A stretch of 64,000 nt of DNA from positions 588,846-652,845 of the forward strand of contig SIJG01000013.1 in NCBI GenBank assembly GCA_023374025.1. Reading direction: 5' to 3'. The translations under genes were made by a program, and so were the position numbers. This DNA is from Heterodera schachtii (taxonomy: Eukaryota > Nematoda > Chromadorea > Rhabditida > Heteroderidae). Positions 11,232 through 24,882 of this stretch are shown piece by piece. The stretch's first letter is position 1. Each line of letters starts with the position of its first letter. The notes below the pieces were generated by a model, which saw nothing but the letters and a program-made list of their open reading frames with translations, searched no databases and was not told the DNA's origin.

Positions 11232-11288
11232 CCCAGGCTCCCAAAATTTTCAGAAATCGGAAATCGAATTCAGAGGCTCAAAAATTTT
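11232..11288. repeat. decayed relic of the CGGAAATCGG hAT-like family
   Basis: The segment has CCCAAAATTTTCAG followed by AAATCGGAAATCG, matching the interior of the intact element at 63221-63404 read on its minus strand. Termini and target duplication are no longer visible. Confidence 0.45.
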
Positions 11289-12304
11289 AATTCCAAAATT
11301 TGACAATTAGAAAAAAAAATCATTTTTGTATTAAAATACATCATGATTATAGAAAGTAAATGGGTAATTTTAAAAAAAAATTTATGCTTAAGCTTGCGTC
11401 CAGTTTAGTTTTTTAGACTGATATTAATAAGTTTAATTTTTTGTTTATTTTTTTTGCTTTTCTTATTTAGTACTTTAGTAAATATTATTTCAAAAATAAC
11501 TAATTTTAATGCTTCTATTTTTCATATAATTATTTAGTCAAAATAATTCAAAAACTAGTTATTATATTTTTCACGACACTGGCACCCAAATTTAGACAGT
11601 GATTCGCCTCTAAGATTGGCTGCATTTAAATGTTCGTTTGAATTATTTTCGCATTGATTTAATATTTTGCTGTTTTATGATTTGTTGTCTTTTTTTATCT
11701 CTTGACCCTCAAATATTTTTTATGTTTATGTTTATCTAATCCTTTTTTAAACTATATTTTGATATTCTTTCATTAAATACCGTGCCATATCTATCCATAG
11801 GACAGGAAGAGATTGTGAGCGCAATTTGAAAATAAAAGTATTCTTTTGGCAATAATTTATTATTTATTTATTTATTTTTAATACTTTTTATATATATTGC
11901 GGGTATAAATCTTTTTTCGAGCTTGCTTCTTTTTTATGTGAAAGAACTTTTTAAAAAATTTGACTTAAAATTTATTTTGATTATAAATCTCTTCAAAATG
12001 ATTACAATTTTATTAAGAGTTTTCACTTTTATTGTTAAAGACCCTATTGCTTCTTTTTATAGTTTAAATAAAAAATATCTTTATTTCAATATATATTTTG
12101 TTCGTTTAATTGTGGATATTGGAATGAATTTTTTGATTTTTGATAAAATTTATTTAAATTGAACTCATTAATAAATATATTGAAAAACTATATATTTTAA
12201 TTATAGATAAACCCGTTTTTATTTATATATTATTATTTCTGCAAACCTTATTTGCATATTTCTTATATGGTTCAGATAATTACATTGTTTTCGTTTTTTC
12301 GAAG

Positions 12305-12469
12305 TCATTTAGTTGCATATTTTGTCTGTAAAGACCTCACCGTGTTCTTGTTGAAAAATGTTGTTTCTGCTAATTGTTCGTACTGTCCTCTGCGCTCTTC
12401 CAGTTTCGCCTTCCAAACTGCTTCAATCAAAATACTTTTATAAATATTTTTTAAACCGAAAATTGTGCC
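12305..12469 (-). other. exon-like island, unknown product
   Basis: On the minus strand a 54-codon open frame without ATG ends at TGA (12305-12307). Its central part reads LIEAVWKAKLEERRGQYEQL and then AETTFFNKNTVRSLQTKYA, a charged, protein-like sequence with mixed codon use and GC well above the surroundings. A possible 5' splice site (ACG then GTGAGG) lies inside it. I recognise no family. It could be a host exon, a fossil exon or a captured fragment. The opposite strand is also open over part of this stretch, but that translation is hydrophobic and less protein-like. Confidence 0.3.
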
Positions 12470-13232
12470 TTAGTAAAATTGAAAAATTGATATTTTCAAA
12501 TATATAAAATAAAACCTAAAAAATATTAATTTAATTTAGCTTATTTCTTTTAGTTGAAATTGAATTATTCATAGTTCTTCATATTTAATAGCAAATTTCT
12601 AGTTTATATTGACAAGATATTTTTGGTTATAATTTTATATTCATATTGTATAAATTATTTCGAATCTGCTAAAGTTTTATTAATTTAATAATGAAAAAAG
12701 AAGAAAATATAGTTTATACAATTTGCTAAAATGTTAATGTAAAGTGCAATTTTTAATAATTTGAACGAAACATCTCTACATTTTCAAAAAAAACTCTATT
12801 TATGTAAATTTAATTCTAAGAGAATTATTTACAATAGTTGTTTTTGTTCAAGACACAAAAATTTTAGTGTTATTCCGAATATTTTGAATATTTTTGATTA
12901 TTTATAATCTACATTGTTGATAAACCTGACATTAATTTTTCTTTTAGCCTCTGCATTACTAAAAAATTGTATAATTTAGTTTATTTTTTTAACATTGAGG
13001 TTTTAATATTGTAGTCTAATTATAAGCTTTTCAATCAACTTCATTACAAAAATATATTTTTTTTATACAGAGCACTATGATACCATATGGATTCCATGCA
13101 ATACGTATGGATTAAAATGTAAATATACAAATCCAATCCTTTTTCATTTTCTGATGTCTAAAAGTAATTTGAAAAATTTTGTTTCAACTCTTTAACAATT
13201 CAACTTTGGATCGTTTATTCTTGTTTTATAAT

Positions 13233-13900
13233 TAAGGCTATAAATTATATGCATTAAAAAATGCCAAATATGAGCATAAAATATGCACTAAAAATCCCTT
13301 AAATATACCCTAAAAACCCGAAAAGGCCCAAATATGCACTAAAATATGCCTTAAAAACTGCCAAAAAAGGCGTTTAATCATCAAAAGATGCCAAAAAATT
13401 GTGTAAAAATTCAGAATTGACTTTTAAAACCCCAAAACAATGGCTGATGAGCTTTTTTAGATAATTGCAAAAAATTTTGAATTTCAAAATTTATATATGC
13501 AATCTTGAATTTTTTTTTATTTTATGCTCAAATTAAATTATTTTTTATATCTTTTGCATCAAAATTTTTTTTCAAATGTTAAATAAATATGATAAAATTT
13601 TTCGATTTTTAAGGGTATATTTTATAAAAATTCTCAAAAAGTCGATCTTTAGGGGGGTGTTTTTTTCGCTTTTTTTGCATTTATCTTATGAAAATTTGCC
13701 AAAAATGACCGAAATATGCTCTAAAAACGCAAAAATGTCAAAATATGCATTTATTCTCAAAAATCCCCAAATATGCTTTTATATACACTAAAAACCTTCA
13801 CCAAATCAAAAAATATTAACGCAGAAATGCTATTTTTGAGCCCTTTTCTTCAAGCATATGTGCAGAAAAAATATACAAAAGCATATAATTAATAGCCCTA
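13233..13900. mobile_element. hAT-like non-autonomous element with 8-bp TSD
   Basis: Terminal inverted repeats are TAAGGCTATAAATTATATGC on the left and a right end whose complement differs at 2 of 20 positions. Both sides are flanked by the perfect 8-bp direct repeat TTTATAAT (13225-13232 and 13901-13908), the hAT target duplication length. The 668-bp interior encodes no transposase. It holds many copies of an AAATATGCNCTAAAAA-like motif at both ends, several with ATATGC as in the termini. Confidence 0.8.
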
Positions 13901-14773
13901 TTTATAATATTTAAAAAATTTTTTTTAATACGATGGTTCATGCTCCAAAACCCTATTCTCTTAATGGATAACTGACATATTTTATTCATTATTTTATTTA
14001 ATATTATTAAATACACTCTTCTTATACCATTCAATCTGATTTGTATATTAAGAAGCAATAAAATAATAATTTACAATTTTTATAATTTTCTCTTGGAATT
14101 ATAGTATTTAGGTTGTGAAAGTATTCTTTAAGATTTTCATTGTAAGAAAGAATTAATAACAGTACCAAACATATGTTCTATCTTGTATATTTTATTTTTT
14201 TATAAGTTAACAAATTTATTCAAATTTGAATCAAGATTTATGTTTATTCACAATTTATAGAATTTTGAATTTTAATTGTATAATAAATGGAATTCTTTAA
14301 TTATTAGATATTTAAGCTGAACAATAAAATTGTTATCCAACAAAAAAAAAGTCAGCCAAAGCCGGTGCAATGCTTCTTTCAATTGTATGCTATTTTTAAT
14401 AGAAATTTTATTTTTAAATTTATTAATTGTTTCATTATCTTATTAAAATTTTTCGGTATGATTATCTAAAAATTATTTATAAATTAACAAAAATTTGAAT
14501 TGCCAATATATTTTTCTTTCACTCTATAGCTTTTTATACAAGTCAATTAATAAAAAAATTGTTAAAAAGAAATTTTTTCTTTTTTAATCATTTTGATCTA
14601 TAAGATATTCAATAAATAATCAATAAATTTTAGAGAAAATTAATTTTTTTTAACTGAAAAGATTTTTTTTGCAATGTAATTTTTTGATTTTAATTAAAGA
14701 AATTAAAAATACAAATTTTATTCATAAACAATTTTTTTGGTAATGTCTTTGCATAAAAAGTAAAAATAATTTG

Positions 14774-14842
14774 CATGCAGAGGATTCAAACCTGGGACCC
14801 AAAAAAGTCTGACTAACGCACTTAACTCTACACCAATGGGTA
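14774..14842 (-). other. tRNA-like Pol III box sequence (SINE-like)
   Basis: The minus strand has TGGTGTAGAGTTAAG (A-box-like) and, about 45 bases on, GGTTTGAATCC (B-box-like, 14782-14792). The same order and flanks recur at 50624-50693, including TCCTCTGCATGC at the end. The arms do not fold as a clean tRNA, so a tRNA-derived repeat is more likely than a functional gene. Confidence 0.5.
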
Positions 14843-16372
14843 CCAATTTTAGTCTGAATTGGGCGTGCTGAGACGTTGTGAAAAAAATAATCAAAGATTG
14901 ATAAAAAAATAAGTTTACTTATGCGATATATAAAACAAACAGCTTACTCATTATTATTTGGATTTTGATTTAGTGAACAGGTTAAAAAAAATAACCATTC
15001 GTCTTTTTTGAGGCGGGATCATTAATGGTTCAAGCTTTCCAATAGATTTGGGATTTTCCATGAAATACGCAAAATTTACGGTTTTAGATTATTTTGATAA
15101 CATAAAAATAATAATTTAATTATAAAACTTTTTTGGCCTTTAGTTTTTTGACAAATAAACGAATTAAAAAGAATACATGATTGCTAAATATTCGTATTAT
15201 TATTATAATTATTTTTTCTTTCTTTATCAATACGTTTAATATAAATCAATTTAAAATTTTGATAACATATAATTAATATGATATTAATAATTATTTTTAT
15301 TATTTCAATCGAATTTATATTGAATTCCTTAAATAATGTTTATTTCTTAATAAATGTATTTATTACCATTCTTTGAGATGATTTCTTAATAATGTTCTTA
15401 AATAGCTTTACATTAATAAATTGATTAAAAAGATAAAAGATTAAACAAAAATTCAATTAAATATATGGAATTTTGATTTTGAGTATATTTTAAAAATAAT
15501 ATGTCTTTATTATTTGGTATAAATTTATCAAAATGGATTAGATTTGTTGCTTAAAATTATCGTAACTTTTCATAGAATTAGATTTAAAATTAATTTTTCT
15601 TATGAATAATATCAAAGACATTCGTTTATAATTAAAATCTATTGAATATTCATTTAAATACACAAAACGTAAATAATTGCTTTTTCTTTTCATCAATTGC
15701 AAGGATTAAAATGACAGAGAATAATTAATAAATCAGTATCATTCAAAAAAAATTCAATTTTTATTAAAAAATTTTTTTTTACATTTTTAAATATCAATTT
15801 TTACAAATAATCCGAAGAATCGAAGCCTTCGTTTATTTTTATCAAAGTTTAAGATGTAACTTTAATTTTCCAATTAAATATTGGTTCTAGTATCAATAGT
15901 TTTAAAAACCTTCTTAAAAACTTTTAATTTTAATAAATTAATAATTCGGCTTTAATAAATTAGTAATTTATTTTAGATTAATTTAAACAGCTAATCTATT
16001 TTGTTATTTCCTTTATTAATTTTATTGTAATAGATTTTGGTTGGTTCGGTATCTAAAGTGTTTAAGAATTTTTTGGTTTATCAAATATTATAATCTTCTT
16101 TCCTGTATAAAAGCTTAAAAAAACTTTGAACTATTCCAAATGTTTAAACAAAAAATTTTTATATATAAAATTAAGATTTCATGGAAAATAATTGAGTAAC
16201 ACAGGGTTTTGATGGTTGAAGACACAAATATTTTAATTTCAAACTGTATTTCGTTTCTTTTAATTATAGACAGAGACCTAAATTCTAATTGTTTATATCA
16301 ACTGGCACTATGTTCCATAGAAAATTGACGCCTTGCTAACAATAAAAACTTTAAATCTATTGAAATAAGTTG

Positions 16373-16457
16373 TATTTTTTAAACAATTTAAAGTGTCATA
16401 TAATTATATATTGTAAATATATTTTTTAAACAATTTAAAGTGTCACATAATTATATA
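16373..16457. repeat. short tandem duplication (38-bp units)
   Basis: Two 38-bp copies (16373-16410 and 16420-16457) differ by one base and are separated by nine bases. The high identity suggests a recent local duplication. Confidence 0.75.
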
Positions 16458-16675
16458 CAATTTTCTTATTTTTCCATGTGTTTTAGTTGTTAGAGCGGTT
16501 AAATTAATATTAATTTTTGTCAATTAAAATTTAATAGTTTATATTGCAAATGAGCTAACTCTTGTTTTGTATAAAGTCTCTGCAAGGATCTCATTCATTT
16601 CGAACTTATATAGTTAAATTTAATTTGATAACAATATTAAAAGTTTATTGGATTCATTTGAAATCTATATTCATC

Positions 16676-16701
16676 TATATATATATATATATATATATAT
16701 T
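16676..16701. repeat. TA microsatellite
   Basis: An uninterrupted run of alternating T and A of about 25 bases. Confidence 0.9.
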
Positions 16702-17891
16702 TTAATTATGAATATCTCAATTATAGTTTACATTTTAATCTTTTTTGTTATCATGTATATTTTGATATTAAAAAACTTAATTAATGTATTACACACACAA
16801 AGTAAAGTTTTTTTTGAATAATAAATTTAATATTTTTTATACAATAATTTACGATATTATTTTATAAGCTTTAATGATAAATTTAGATTTTATGTTGCTC
16901 CAGAGTAATACCTATTGATCGCACCCTAGCGTTTTTCAAAGCTTTTTAAGTAGCTTGAAAATTTCTTCTTCGTGACAAGTTTTTTTAGCATTTCTCAATA
17001 AAACTGAAAAATTTATCATTTTTTATGTGTTACATTTTATTCTTACTATTCATCATTTTTGCATCAATATTAAATTTAGAATGAATTGCATATTTTATGA
17101 ATTTAATTTTATATTAATTATATATTATTTATCTTTAAACCAAAGTTTTCATGAAGTTATGTTGATTTTTATTCTTTATTTTACGTTTAAATAAATTGAA
17201 TGCCCAATAAAAAATTAATTTTTAAGAAATATTTAAAAAATTAAATAAAAATAATTTTCTCGCAAATAAATAACAAATAGGTAAATTTTTTTTCTTATTG
17301 AAGAAAGTAAAATTATAGATTTTAATAGAATGCATAGAAAAAAAAATAAAAATTTATTGTAAATAAAATTATTTTATACAATTATAAAACTCAGATTAAA
17401 AATATTAAAATATAATTGACTATAATAAATATGGAAAAATGATCTCACCACGAAAAAAAGGCCAAGGAGATATATTTATTTCAATCTTTCAAAATAAAAT
17501 AATTAGTTTATATCGATAAATAACTCATTATAGTAAGAAAAAGTTAAATCAGTTTTTATTAATTTGTGTCGCATAAGCGAGATATAATTTGTGTTAACTT
17601 TTTAAAAATGCTTAATTGGCAATATCAAATAGATAATTACCAAAATACTATAATTTAAGTTCTTTTCTAAAAAATATTTAAATTCATTTCTATTCAAAAA
17701 AAATTATATTTAAATATAATAATATAATTTTTATATTTTCAAATGAATTAAAAAAGGTATTAAATATGTTTAAAAAATTTAAACATTAATGTTTTTCAGT
17801 ACTGGACAACAAGTTGGTTATGAGCTAAATATCATTTAACCTTAATTTTTAGAATTTATTGTATTTCATTAATTTAATCAATACTATAAAT

Positions 17892-18082
17892 TAGAGTGCC
17901 ACGGGACCGGGAATTTTGGGCAAACCCGGGACCGGGACCTTTTCAGTTTGAAAAACCGGGAATTTTTGGCTAGGAAAACCGGGAAAAAACCGGGACTAGT
18001 CCCGGTCCCGGTCAAAACCGGGACCTTGGTACTCAGTTGTACTCAGTTGTCCGCTACCAGGTCCCGGTCCCGTGGCACTCTA
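17892..18082. mobile_element. hAT-like MITE with GGGACC iterations and 8-bp TSD
   Basis: Starts TAGAGTGCCACGGGACCGGG and ends in its perfect inverted complement. It is flanked by CTATAAAT on both sides (17884-17891 and 18083-18090), an 8-bp target duplication typical of hAT. Length 191 bp. The interior is mostly repeated ACCGGGA/GGTCCCGG units in both orientations plus a small direct repeat of ACTCAGTTGT near 18031-18050. It is strikingly GC-rich against the background. Confidence 0.88.
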
Positions 18083-18419
18083 CTATAAATACTTTAAAAT
18101 TATTAATGAGTAAATTAATCATTAAAATGAAAAACAATGAATTCATTAATAAAATATAAAATAATTATTTATTGTAATGTTTTATACTAATGAATAATAT
18201 TGTTGTTACAATTTATAAAAGTAAAAATAACATAAACAATATATTTACACTATTATCAAATTTCACAAAGACCAAACATATTCATATGGTTATAACAATT
18301 TCGCTTTTTTAGAAAATAAAATAAATTTTTTTTTTAATCAAATGGAAATATATTAATATTATAAGGAAACACATCCAGATGAGTTATAACATATTACTAT
18401 ATATTCATTTTCCAATTTT

Positions 18420-18564
18420 CTCACCAATAATTCTACTCATTACGCATTGATATTGTGAAAATTGAAAACTAAATTTCATTCAACCAGCATACTCAGCGAA
18501 GAATAAAGAATATTCAATAAAATTTAAGAAGTTTCATATAAATATGCTCAATGCGTGTTGAAAT
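18420..18564. repeat. dispersed ~145-bp repeat, copy 1
   Basis: Aligns by eye over its full length with 27000-27144, sharing blocks such as TTGAAAACTAAATTT, CAGCATAC, TTTAAGAAGTTT and GTTGAAAT in the same order. It is diverged, without obvious termini. Family unknown. Confidence 0.65.
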
Positions 18565-21030
18565 TTATTTCTTTTTATATTTAATTAATTTATAAAAAAT
18601 TGCGTTTAGCAAGAATTGCGATAAGCTGACTCAGTTGAGAAAACAGAGATTTTGTCCATAAAAATAAAATACAAAGAAAAATTTATTATAAAATCAAAAG
18701 GATCACCCGCATCAATGAATCCAAGTAAAGTGACAATTCATAAAAATCACATGATAACTAGAACTAAAAAATTATTTATGAAACATTAAAAGTAATTAAG
18801 AAAATAAAATAAATATATTGATTGCATTTATAAGAATATTGTTTTTAAATAGATAAAAAGTAAAAAAAATTATAAATCAAAAATGCAAAAATAAAAATTG
18901 TCTATATAAATGATTGTTTAGTTCCAGAACATTGATGAAACGCAAAATTTAATTTAGGTTTTTTAAAAGATGCATATACATTAATTTAATATAAATTTGC
19001 AAAAGAGAATTTTCTAAGTTTAAAAGAAATAGCAACTATAGTATGTAAGAATATAGCATAAAATAAAAAATATATTATTGAGAGTCCTTATTTGTTCGAA
19101 AAATGAGATAAAAAGTTTTATATTTAAACAAACTACTAATATATTTTACATAAATTTTCAAAATCAAATTCAAAAATAAATTATAAATTGAATAATTAAT
19201 ATGCTGAATGGAATAACAATCAATAATTTTACTTTTAAGGAAAATAATTAAGATTATTTTTATGTATACATTTTAAAATAAATAAATTATCAAAATAAAA
19301 GAAAACAAAACATTCACGATAATGTACGTATAATAAATCCAAATTATAAAACTATGAAATACACGATAAACGATCAAACAATTTTTCATTATTGTTAAAT
19401 TATTAAAATTAATCCACACATATTTGGCTAATTAGGAATTTTAAGCATATATTTTGGCTTTTTGAAAAAACTCTAAAAAACGCAAAATAAATAAAAATAT
19501 AAGCTAAAATCAACCTTCTTGTCTTTTTTCCAAATTTCTTTATTTTTTTTGTGCGCAAAAAGTAACCAAATCGAGTTCTTAATTTGTTATTAGATTTCCG
19601 AGTTTCTTGCTAGAACTTTAAATTAAAATTTGATTAATAAAATAAAAATGGCGGGTTAGAACTTTTAGATGTATTGAAAATCGGATAAATAAATTTTATT
19701 TTTACAATTATTAAAAAAATTAATATTGCATCACTACGATGAATGAATTAAATAGTAAAAAATTTTAGTTTAGAACAAACAATTAAAAAAGAATGTTGAA
19801 TTTTCATTTTTTAAACTTTTAAAACAAATATGAAAAACAAAATTTATTTTAATTCCATAAATATAATTAAATAAACAATACATATTAAAAAATAACTTAT
19901 CATTCATAAAATATATTACTAAAAAGTTTTATTGATCGTATAATTTCATTAAAAAATAAGAATTAATAGTAATATAGTAATGGTGAATTTATATTGAACT
20001 TGTTTTTTGAACCGAACAAACTTAAACAGTCGCTATAAGGGGAAAAGTCTAAATTTAATTGATTCCAACAAATATATTTTTCTATTATAGAAGTTACAAT
20101 ATTTATAATAATATACTTATAAATATTTTAATAAAAGATCATTTAATTGAAAACCACAATTATAAAATTTATTTAATGGATAGAATATATATAGCAGTAA
20201 TAAATTAAAAATTTTATTGTTTATTAACTGAAAAACAAGGAACGTTGATAGAATAATAAAAAATTACTCTTAAGAAATGTTTTTTGAGAAATTTGATTCA
20301 AATTTTATAAAAATTATTCTTTTAACTAGAAAATATAGATTTTTAATTACTCCTTTGAGCCTTGAAATACCCAAAACAAATAATATTGTAAAAGTCTTAA
20401 AATAATATATCGAAATGAGTTGAATAAAACTTATAAAAAGGCAAATAATAAACATGCTTTGAGCTGTTCATGATCATAAGTTAGGACCTGACCATTCAAG
20501 GAACTGAGAATAATTTGTAACACAAGAAATTTCTTTTAGCGACAGAAATTGCCATAGATAATATTAATTTAAAAAGCCATTAAAAATTATATTAATTAAT
20601 ATTTAAATTTATAAATGAAAACATCAATAAACTAAAACCAAAATTGATAATAAATCTAAGGTTTTCATTTGATTTTAATATCTTAAGTATGCTATTTTGG
20701 TAAATTAATAAAGTGACTAAATTAGAAAAAAATTAACAAATTAAAATTTTTTAAAGTTTTCATTCAAATCATTACAATTATTAATCCACGTCTTTAAAAC
20801 TTAAAAAAAAATAAATAAATTTAATAAACTTTTACGAATTTTTTTATATTCTAGTAAAAAAACAATATTGAAGCAATTATATAAAATTTTGCATTTGTTC
20901 TTAAAAATAAATAAAAATATAATTAATCGAAACTTGATCATCAGATTAATGAATTAATATTTCAGTATAGTTTTATATTTATATTTAGACAATTAGAACC
21001 ATGTACAATTAAGCATTGCTGAATTAAAAA

Positions 21031-21132
21031 ATGGCGGCAGCATGCCTGGTGGGATACCGTGAAAAATTCTGGAAACAAGCAGACATCTCTAAAAGAAAAG
21101 AAAAAGGAACAAATATAAAAAGATTAAAATAG
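21031..21132 (+). other. short coding-like open frame (33 codons)
   Basis: Reads MAAACLVGYREKFWKQADIS then a Lys-rich tail to TAG. The first 70 bases are clearly GC-richer than the surroundings. The minus strand is also open here and has a TTTCCAG acceptor-like motif, so the direction is uncertain. No family recognised. Confidence 0.15.
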
Positions 21133-21963
21133 CTTATTTAAAATACCTAATAAATTTACATCGAAAACTCAGTAAAATTTATCTAAAAATGGAAGCTAAA
21201 ATAAAACGCAAAGAAAAAAAAGTAATTCAAATAAAATAAATAATTTAGAAATTTGTAAGAATAGCAAATTTAACGAATAGAATCTTTAATCTAATTATGC
21301 TAATTATTTTTAAAGACTTTAAAATGCATCTTTTTACTTAGGCATGAGAGTTTCAGAAAAAGGGGTTGTGAAATTAATCAATCTACATAACCACGAAACT
21401 GTAAGCAAAAAAAAGTCATAGCGTCCATAACATAAATTCAATAATAAATATTAAAATATTTATTTTTTGATGCCCCTATTCGTTAAAAAATTAAAATTAT
21501 TTACTAATAAAAAGACTCAAAGATTGAATAATTTAAAAAAATCTATTTGAATTTCTGATTAGAAAGTAGCGGATGGGGTGAGATATTTATTGATTGATAA
21601 TTAGACTTTAATTACTAAATGCGCACCTCTAAAAAAGAGAAAATTTTGCCAAAATATACTTAAAAACTAACAAAAATAAATATAAAGAAAAACACTTATT
21701 AAATAAAGAACACAGACTGAAAAAACAAACTTGAGCTCCCAATTGCAATAGACTAAAAATTCCTTGAACAAACTAAATCAACTTCATAATGTTATCTGAA
21801 AAATATAAATAGCCAAAAATAATGCGCAAGAGTAAATTGGATATATAACTAATAAAAAATTACAATGATTAATTTATTGAATTTAAACAATAAAAAGTAC
21901 CAATTTCAATACTATAAACTTGTAAAAGACCGCGAATAAAAATTCAAATAATCGGAATGAAAA

Positions 21964-22062
21964 ATGAGGCATTTAATAATTTTAAAAAGAACCAGAATTG
22001 TCGCAAGCATAACTCGTCTTTGTCAAGAAAGTTGGTCTTCTTCAAAACTTAAAAAGTTATGA
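21964..22062 (+). other. short coding-like open frame (32 codons)
   Basis: Reads MRHLIILKRTRIVASITRLC, then QESWSSSKLKKL and stop, in a GC-richer island. No homologue recognised; it may be chance. Confidence 0.13.
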
Positions 22063-24485
22063 AATGAAAATTTAATTAGCAACAAAGAAATTAATTTTAA
22101 TCTCAAATATTTAATTATAAATATTCAATTTAATAAGTTGTAAGATCGTCGTCTAATGTAGCTGAATTGTTTAGAATAGACAAACAAAATATAATTATAA
22201 AAATTTAATTGATATAAGAGTCGGTAAAGCAATTAGTTTAGTAATAAGTGCGCTGATTATCAAGAAAATAAATGAGAGAGAAACATATGAAAAAAAATTG
22301 TTTAAAACAATAAAAAAATTTCTGAAACTTTCTAAAAATACAGAGCTGAAATACAGAATATTTGTTAAATATGGAAATACAATAAATATCTCATAAAAAT
22401 AAAAATGAGAAACGCTTACCGTGTTTACAATAAAAAGGTTAATAAGGTCATTTATAACTTCTCGATATATTTTAATGTAAATTTTCTAAATAAACTATTT
22501 AATGAATTATTACAATTCAAAAAAAAAAATCTTTAGTCAGAATTGCCAAAAGTCAATTATTTAAATGATTTTAATCTTTTCACCAGTTTCAAAAAATATA
22601 AGCTAAGTTTTGTTTAATCAGTTAGGCAATTTGTTCTGGTATTCAGAGAAGAAGTTCTTGCGATCAAATAATATTATACTGTTTCTGATAATCAGTTTCG
22701 ATAATAAGTGTAGTATAATAATCTATTAAGATTTTTATTATTAATGATTTTATTTTATAATGGATCATTCCTTAACACTATTTAGGAGTTTATTTTAAAT
22801 TCTTTTCTAATTTGCTAATAATTTTTTTTCAACTCTTTTCTTTTATTTATTTTTTGGATTTGATGATTCAGAAGTCGTTAGCATAATTAATTTTTTATTT
22901 TTCTTAAATTATTTTTAATTTTAGTTGATTTGGGTGTGATAATCTCATCCAATTCGGCAATCTTCAATAATTTTCAAAATTTATTCAATTAATGTTATTA
23001 TCGAATAATATTTATTTTCATGGAATTTATTTATTAACAATATATTTAAAAATTTATATATTTTTTAATTTGGTTTTTGCCTTCTTGAATGCTGAATTCA
23101 AAATCAATCTATATCTAATTTCTTGGTATAGTTATGCATTGGTAAGTCTCTTTTTAAAACAAGAATTAAAAGACAATGTAATTCAGTAGATAGGCGATAG
23201 ATAAAAAAAACAAAAAAGAACGGCCATCGATTATAATTTTTGAAAATATATTTGAAATCATAAAATTGTTAATATTATTTAGGAATAATATTGTTTGTAT
23301 CGTATTCATTCATTTAATTTGGATAACAATTAGACCATAAGCCCTGTAGAAATTATTATGGAAATTAAAATTTAATATTATGCTTACGCATTAGTAGAAA
23401 ATATGTAATTTCATAAAATGTTTTAAAATTTATTATTTTTAGTTTTAATAATTTCCATTTAGTTTTTTACAAATTGATTTAGAAAAAATTATATTTATGA
23501 TTTTAAAATTCTAATTTTCATATTGGCTGATTAAATGCAACTATATACCATATTAAATGTTTAAATTTTATAATAACAACATATTTATTTGATGTTTTTA
23601 GTAGTTAAAATTAAATTTATATATAAATAAAATCAAACTAGACCTCTATAATAAATAGATAAAATTATTTAATATTTATATTGGAAAATAGTTTACTTTC
23701 GCTAAATCATATTTTAGATCGAAACAAGGAAAAATGAAATTAATAAATATTTTGCACTTTTGTTCCGTCATGCATTTTACGCAACTTCGAGTCTGATAAA
23801 AACAACAATCATTAATAAACCGAAAAATTAAAAACTTTAAAATTTTCATCGTTTATTTTACCCTTTCTTTGTATCTATTTTCAATTATAAATTTATTGTT
23901 TGTACAGCTATCTTTTTTAGCTCATGTTTTGTGGCATGTGCAAATATTCAATAACTAATTATTTTTTTTCTAGCAAAGTAAAGTATTTTGTCGTAAATAG
24001 AATTCAATTTAAATAAATCAATCATAGAAATTAAATGCTAAATAAATAAAAACAAAAAATAACACAGATTTGCACAAAAAACTGTAAATTCAAATGACAA
24101 AAATTAATATTAAACTCAACCGGTCTTTCAACTAAAAGCATTTTAATATATACATTTAGCCAAAATGTCTAAATAATAACATGATAAAAATTAAGCATTT
24201 AGGAAAAAATAAATACAATTTATTAATGCAAATATAAATTACATAAAATTAAAACGAGCTAACTAATAAAATTATGAGTTATAAATTCAAGGCATAGCGA
24301 CAAAAATTAATTTATAAATTACAACTACAAAATTATTATAATTCATACTGTTTGACAAACAAGTTTATAAATTATAACAACCTAAGCATACTTCAATTAT
24401 ATTTACCAAAGATAACAAATATGGAATTAAATTTTTCTATAATATCATAGAGTAATGGTATGCGATTTTTCTTAAATATATTTAT

Positions 24486-24681
24486 GAATTATCGATTCAA
24501 GAAAGTAATAACAAAAAACCAAAACAAAGAATCATAAATAAATGTAAATAAAATTTCAGGAAAGCTAAAAATTATATGGTTTTTAGTATTTAAATAATAA
24601 TCCAAAAATTAAATTTTATTCTAGCATAGATATTTTCACGTTGTCTGATTAAAAATACTTATCGACTTTAATAAAAGCAAA
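24486..24681. repeat. local direct duplication, copy 1
   Basis: About 200 bp that recurs at 24883-25090 in the same orientation. Shared blocks include ATCGATTCAA, TCATAAATAAATGTA, TTTTCACGTTGTCTGATTAA and CTTTAATAAAAGCA. The copies differ by scattered substitutions and an insertion of about 20 bp in copy 2. Confidence 0.8.
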
Positions 24682-24882
24682 AATTGACTCGATAAAAAGA
24701 GAGCAAGATGGAGGAATGAATATGTCGAGAAATGCAGATAAGGAAAATTATACATAAGTTTTACTTAAGAATTAATATAACTTTTAATAAATTAACAAAA
24801 TAATTTGCTTTAAGTTCTATTACAATTATAAGCTATATTTGGATTTATAATTAATACAAATTTTCATAAATATAATGTATGT

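Larger units (their letters stand above)
10146..13232. other. AT-rich desert with hAT relic and exon-like islands
   Basis: No recognised gene. It contains the hAT-like relic at 11232-11288, a minus-strand exon-like island at 12305-12469 and two weaker GC-richer patches at about 11575-11645 and 11775-11830, also open on the minus strand. Longer open frames such as 11923-12162 are A/T-driven and lack motifs. Confidence 0.6.
13901..17891. other. AT-rich desert
   Basis: No gene recognised. It contains a tRNA-like segment (14774-14842), a short tandem duplication (16373-16457) and a TA microsatellite (16676-16701). A slightly GC-richer stretch at 15000-15060 is unexplained. Confidence 0.6.
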
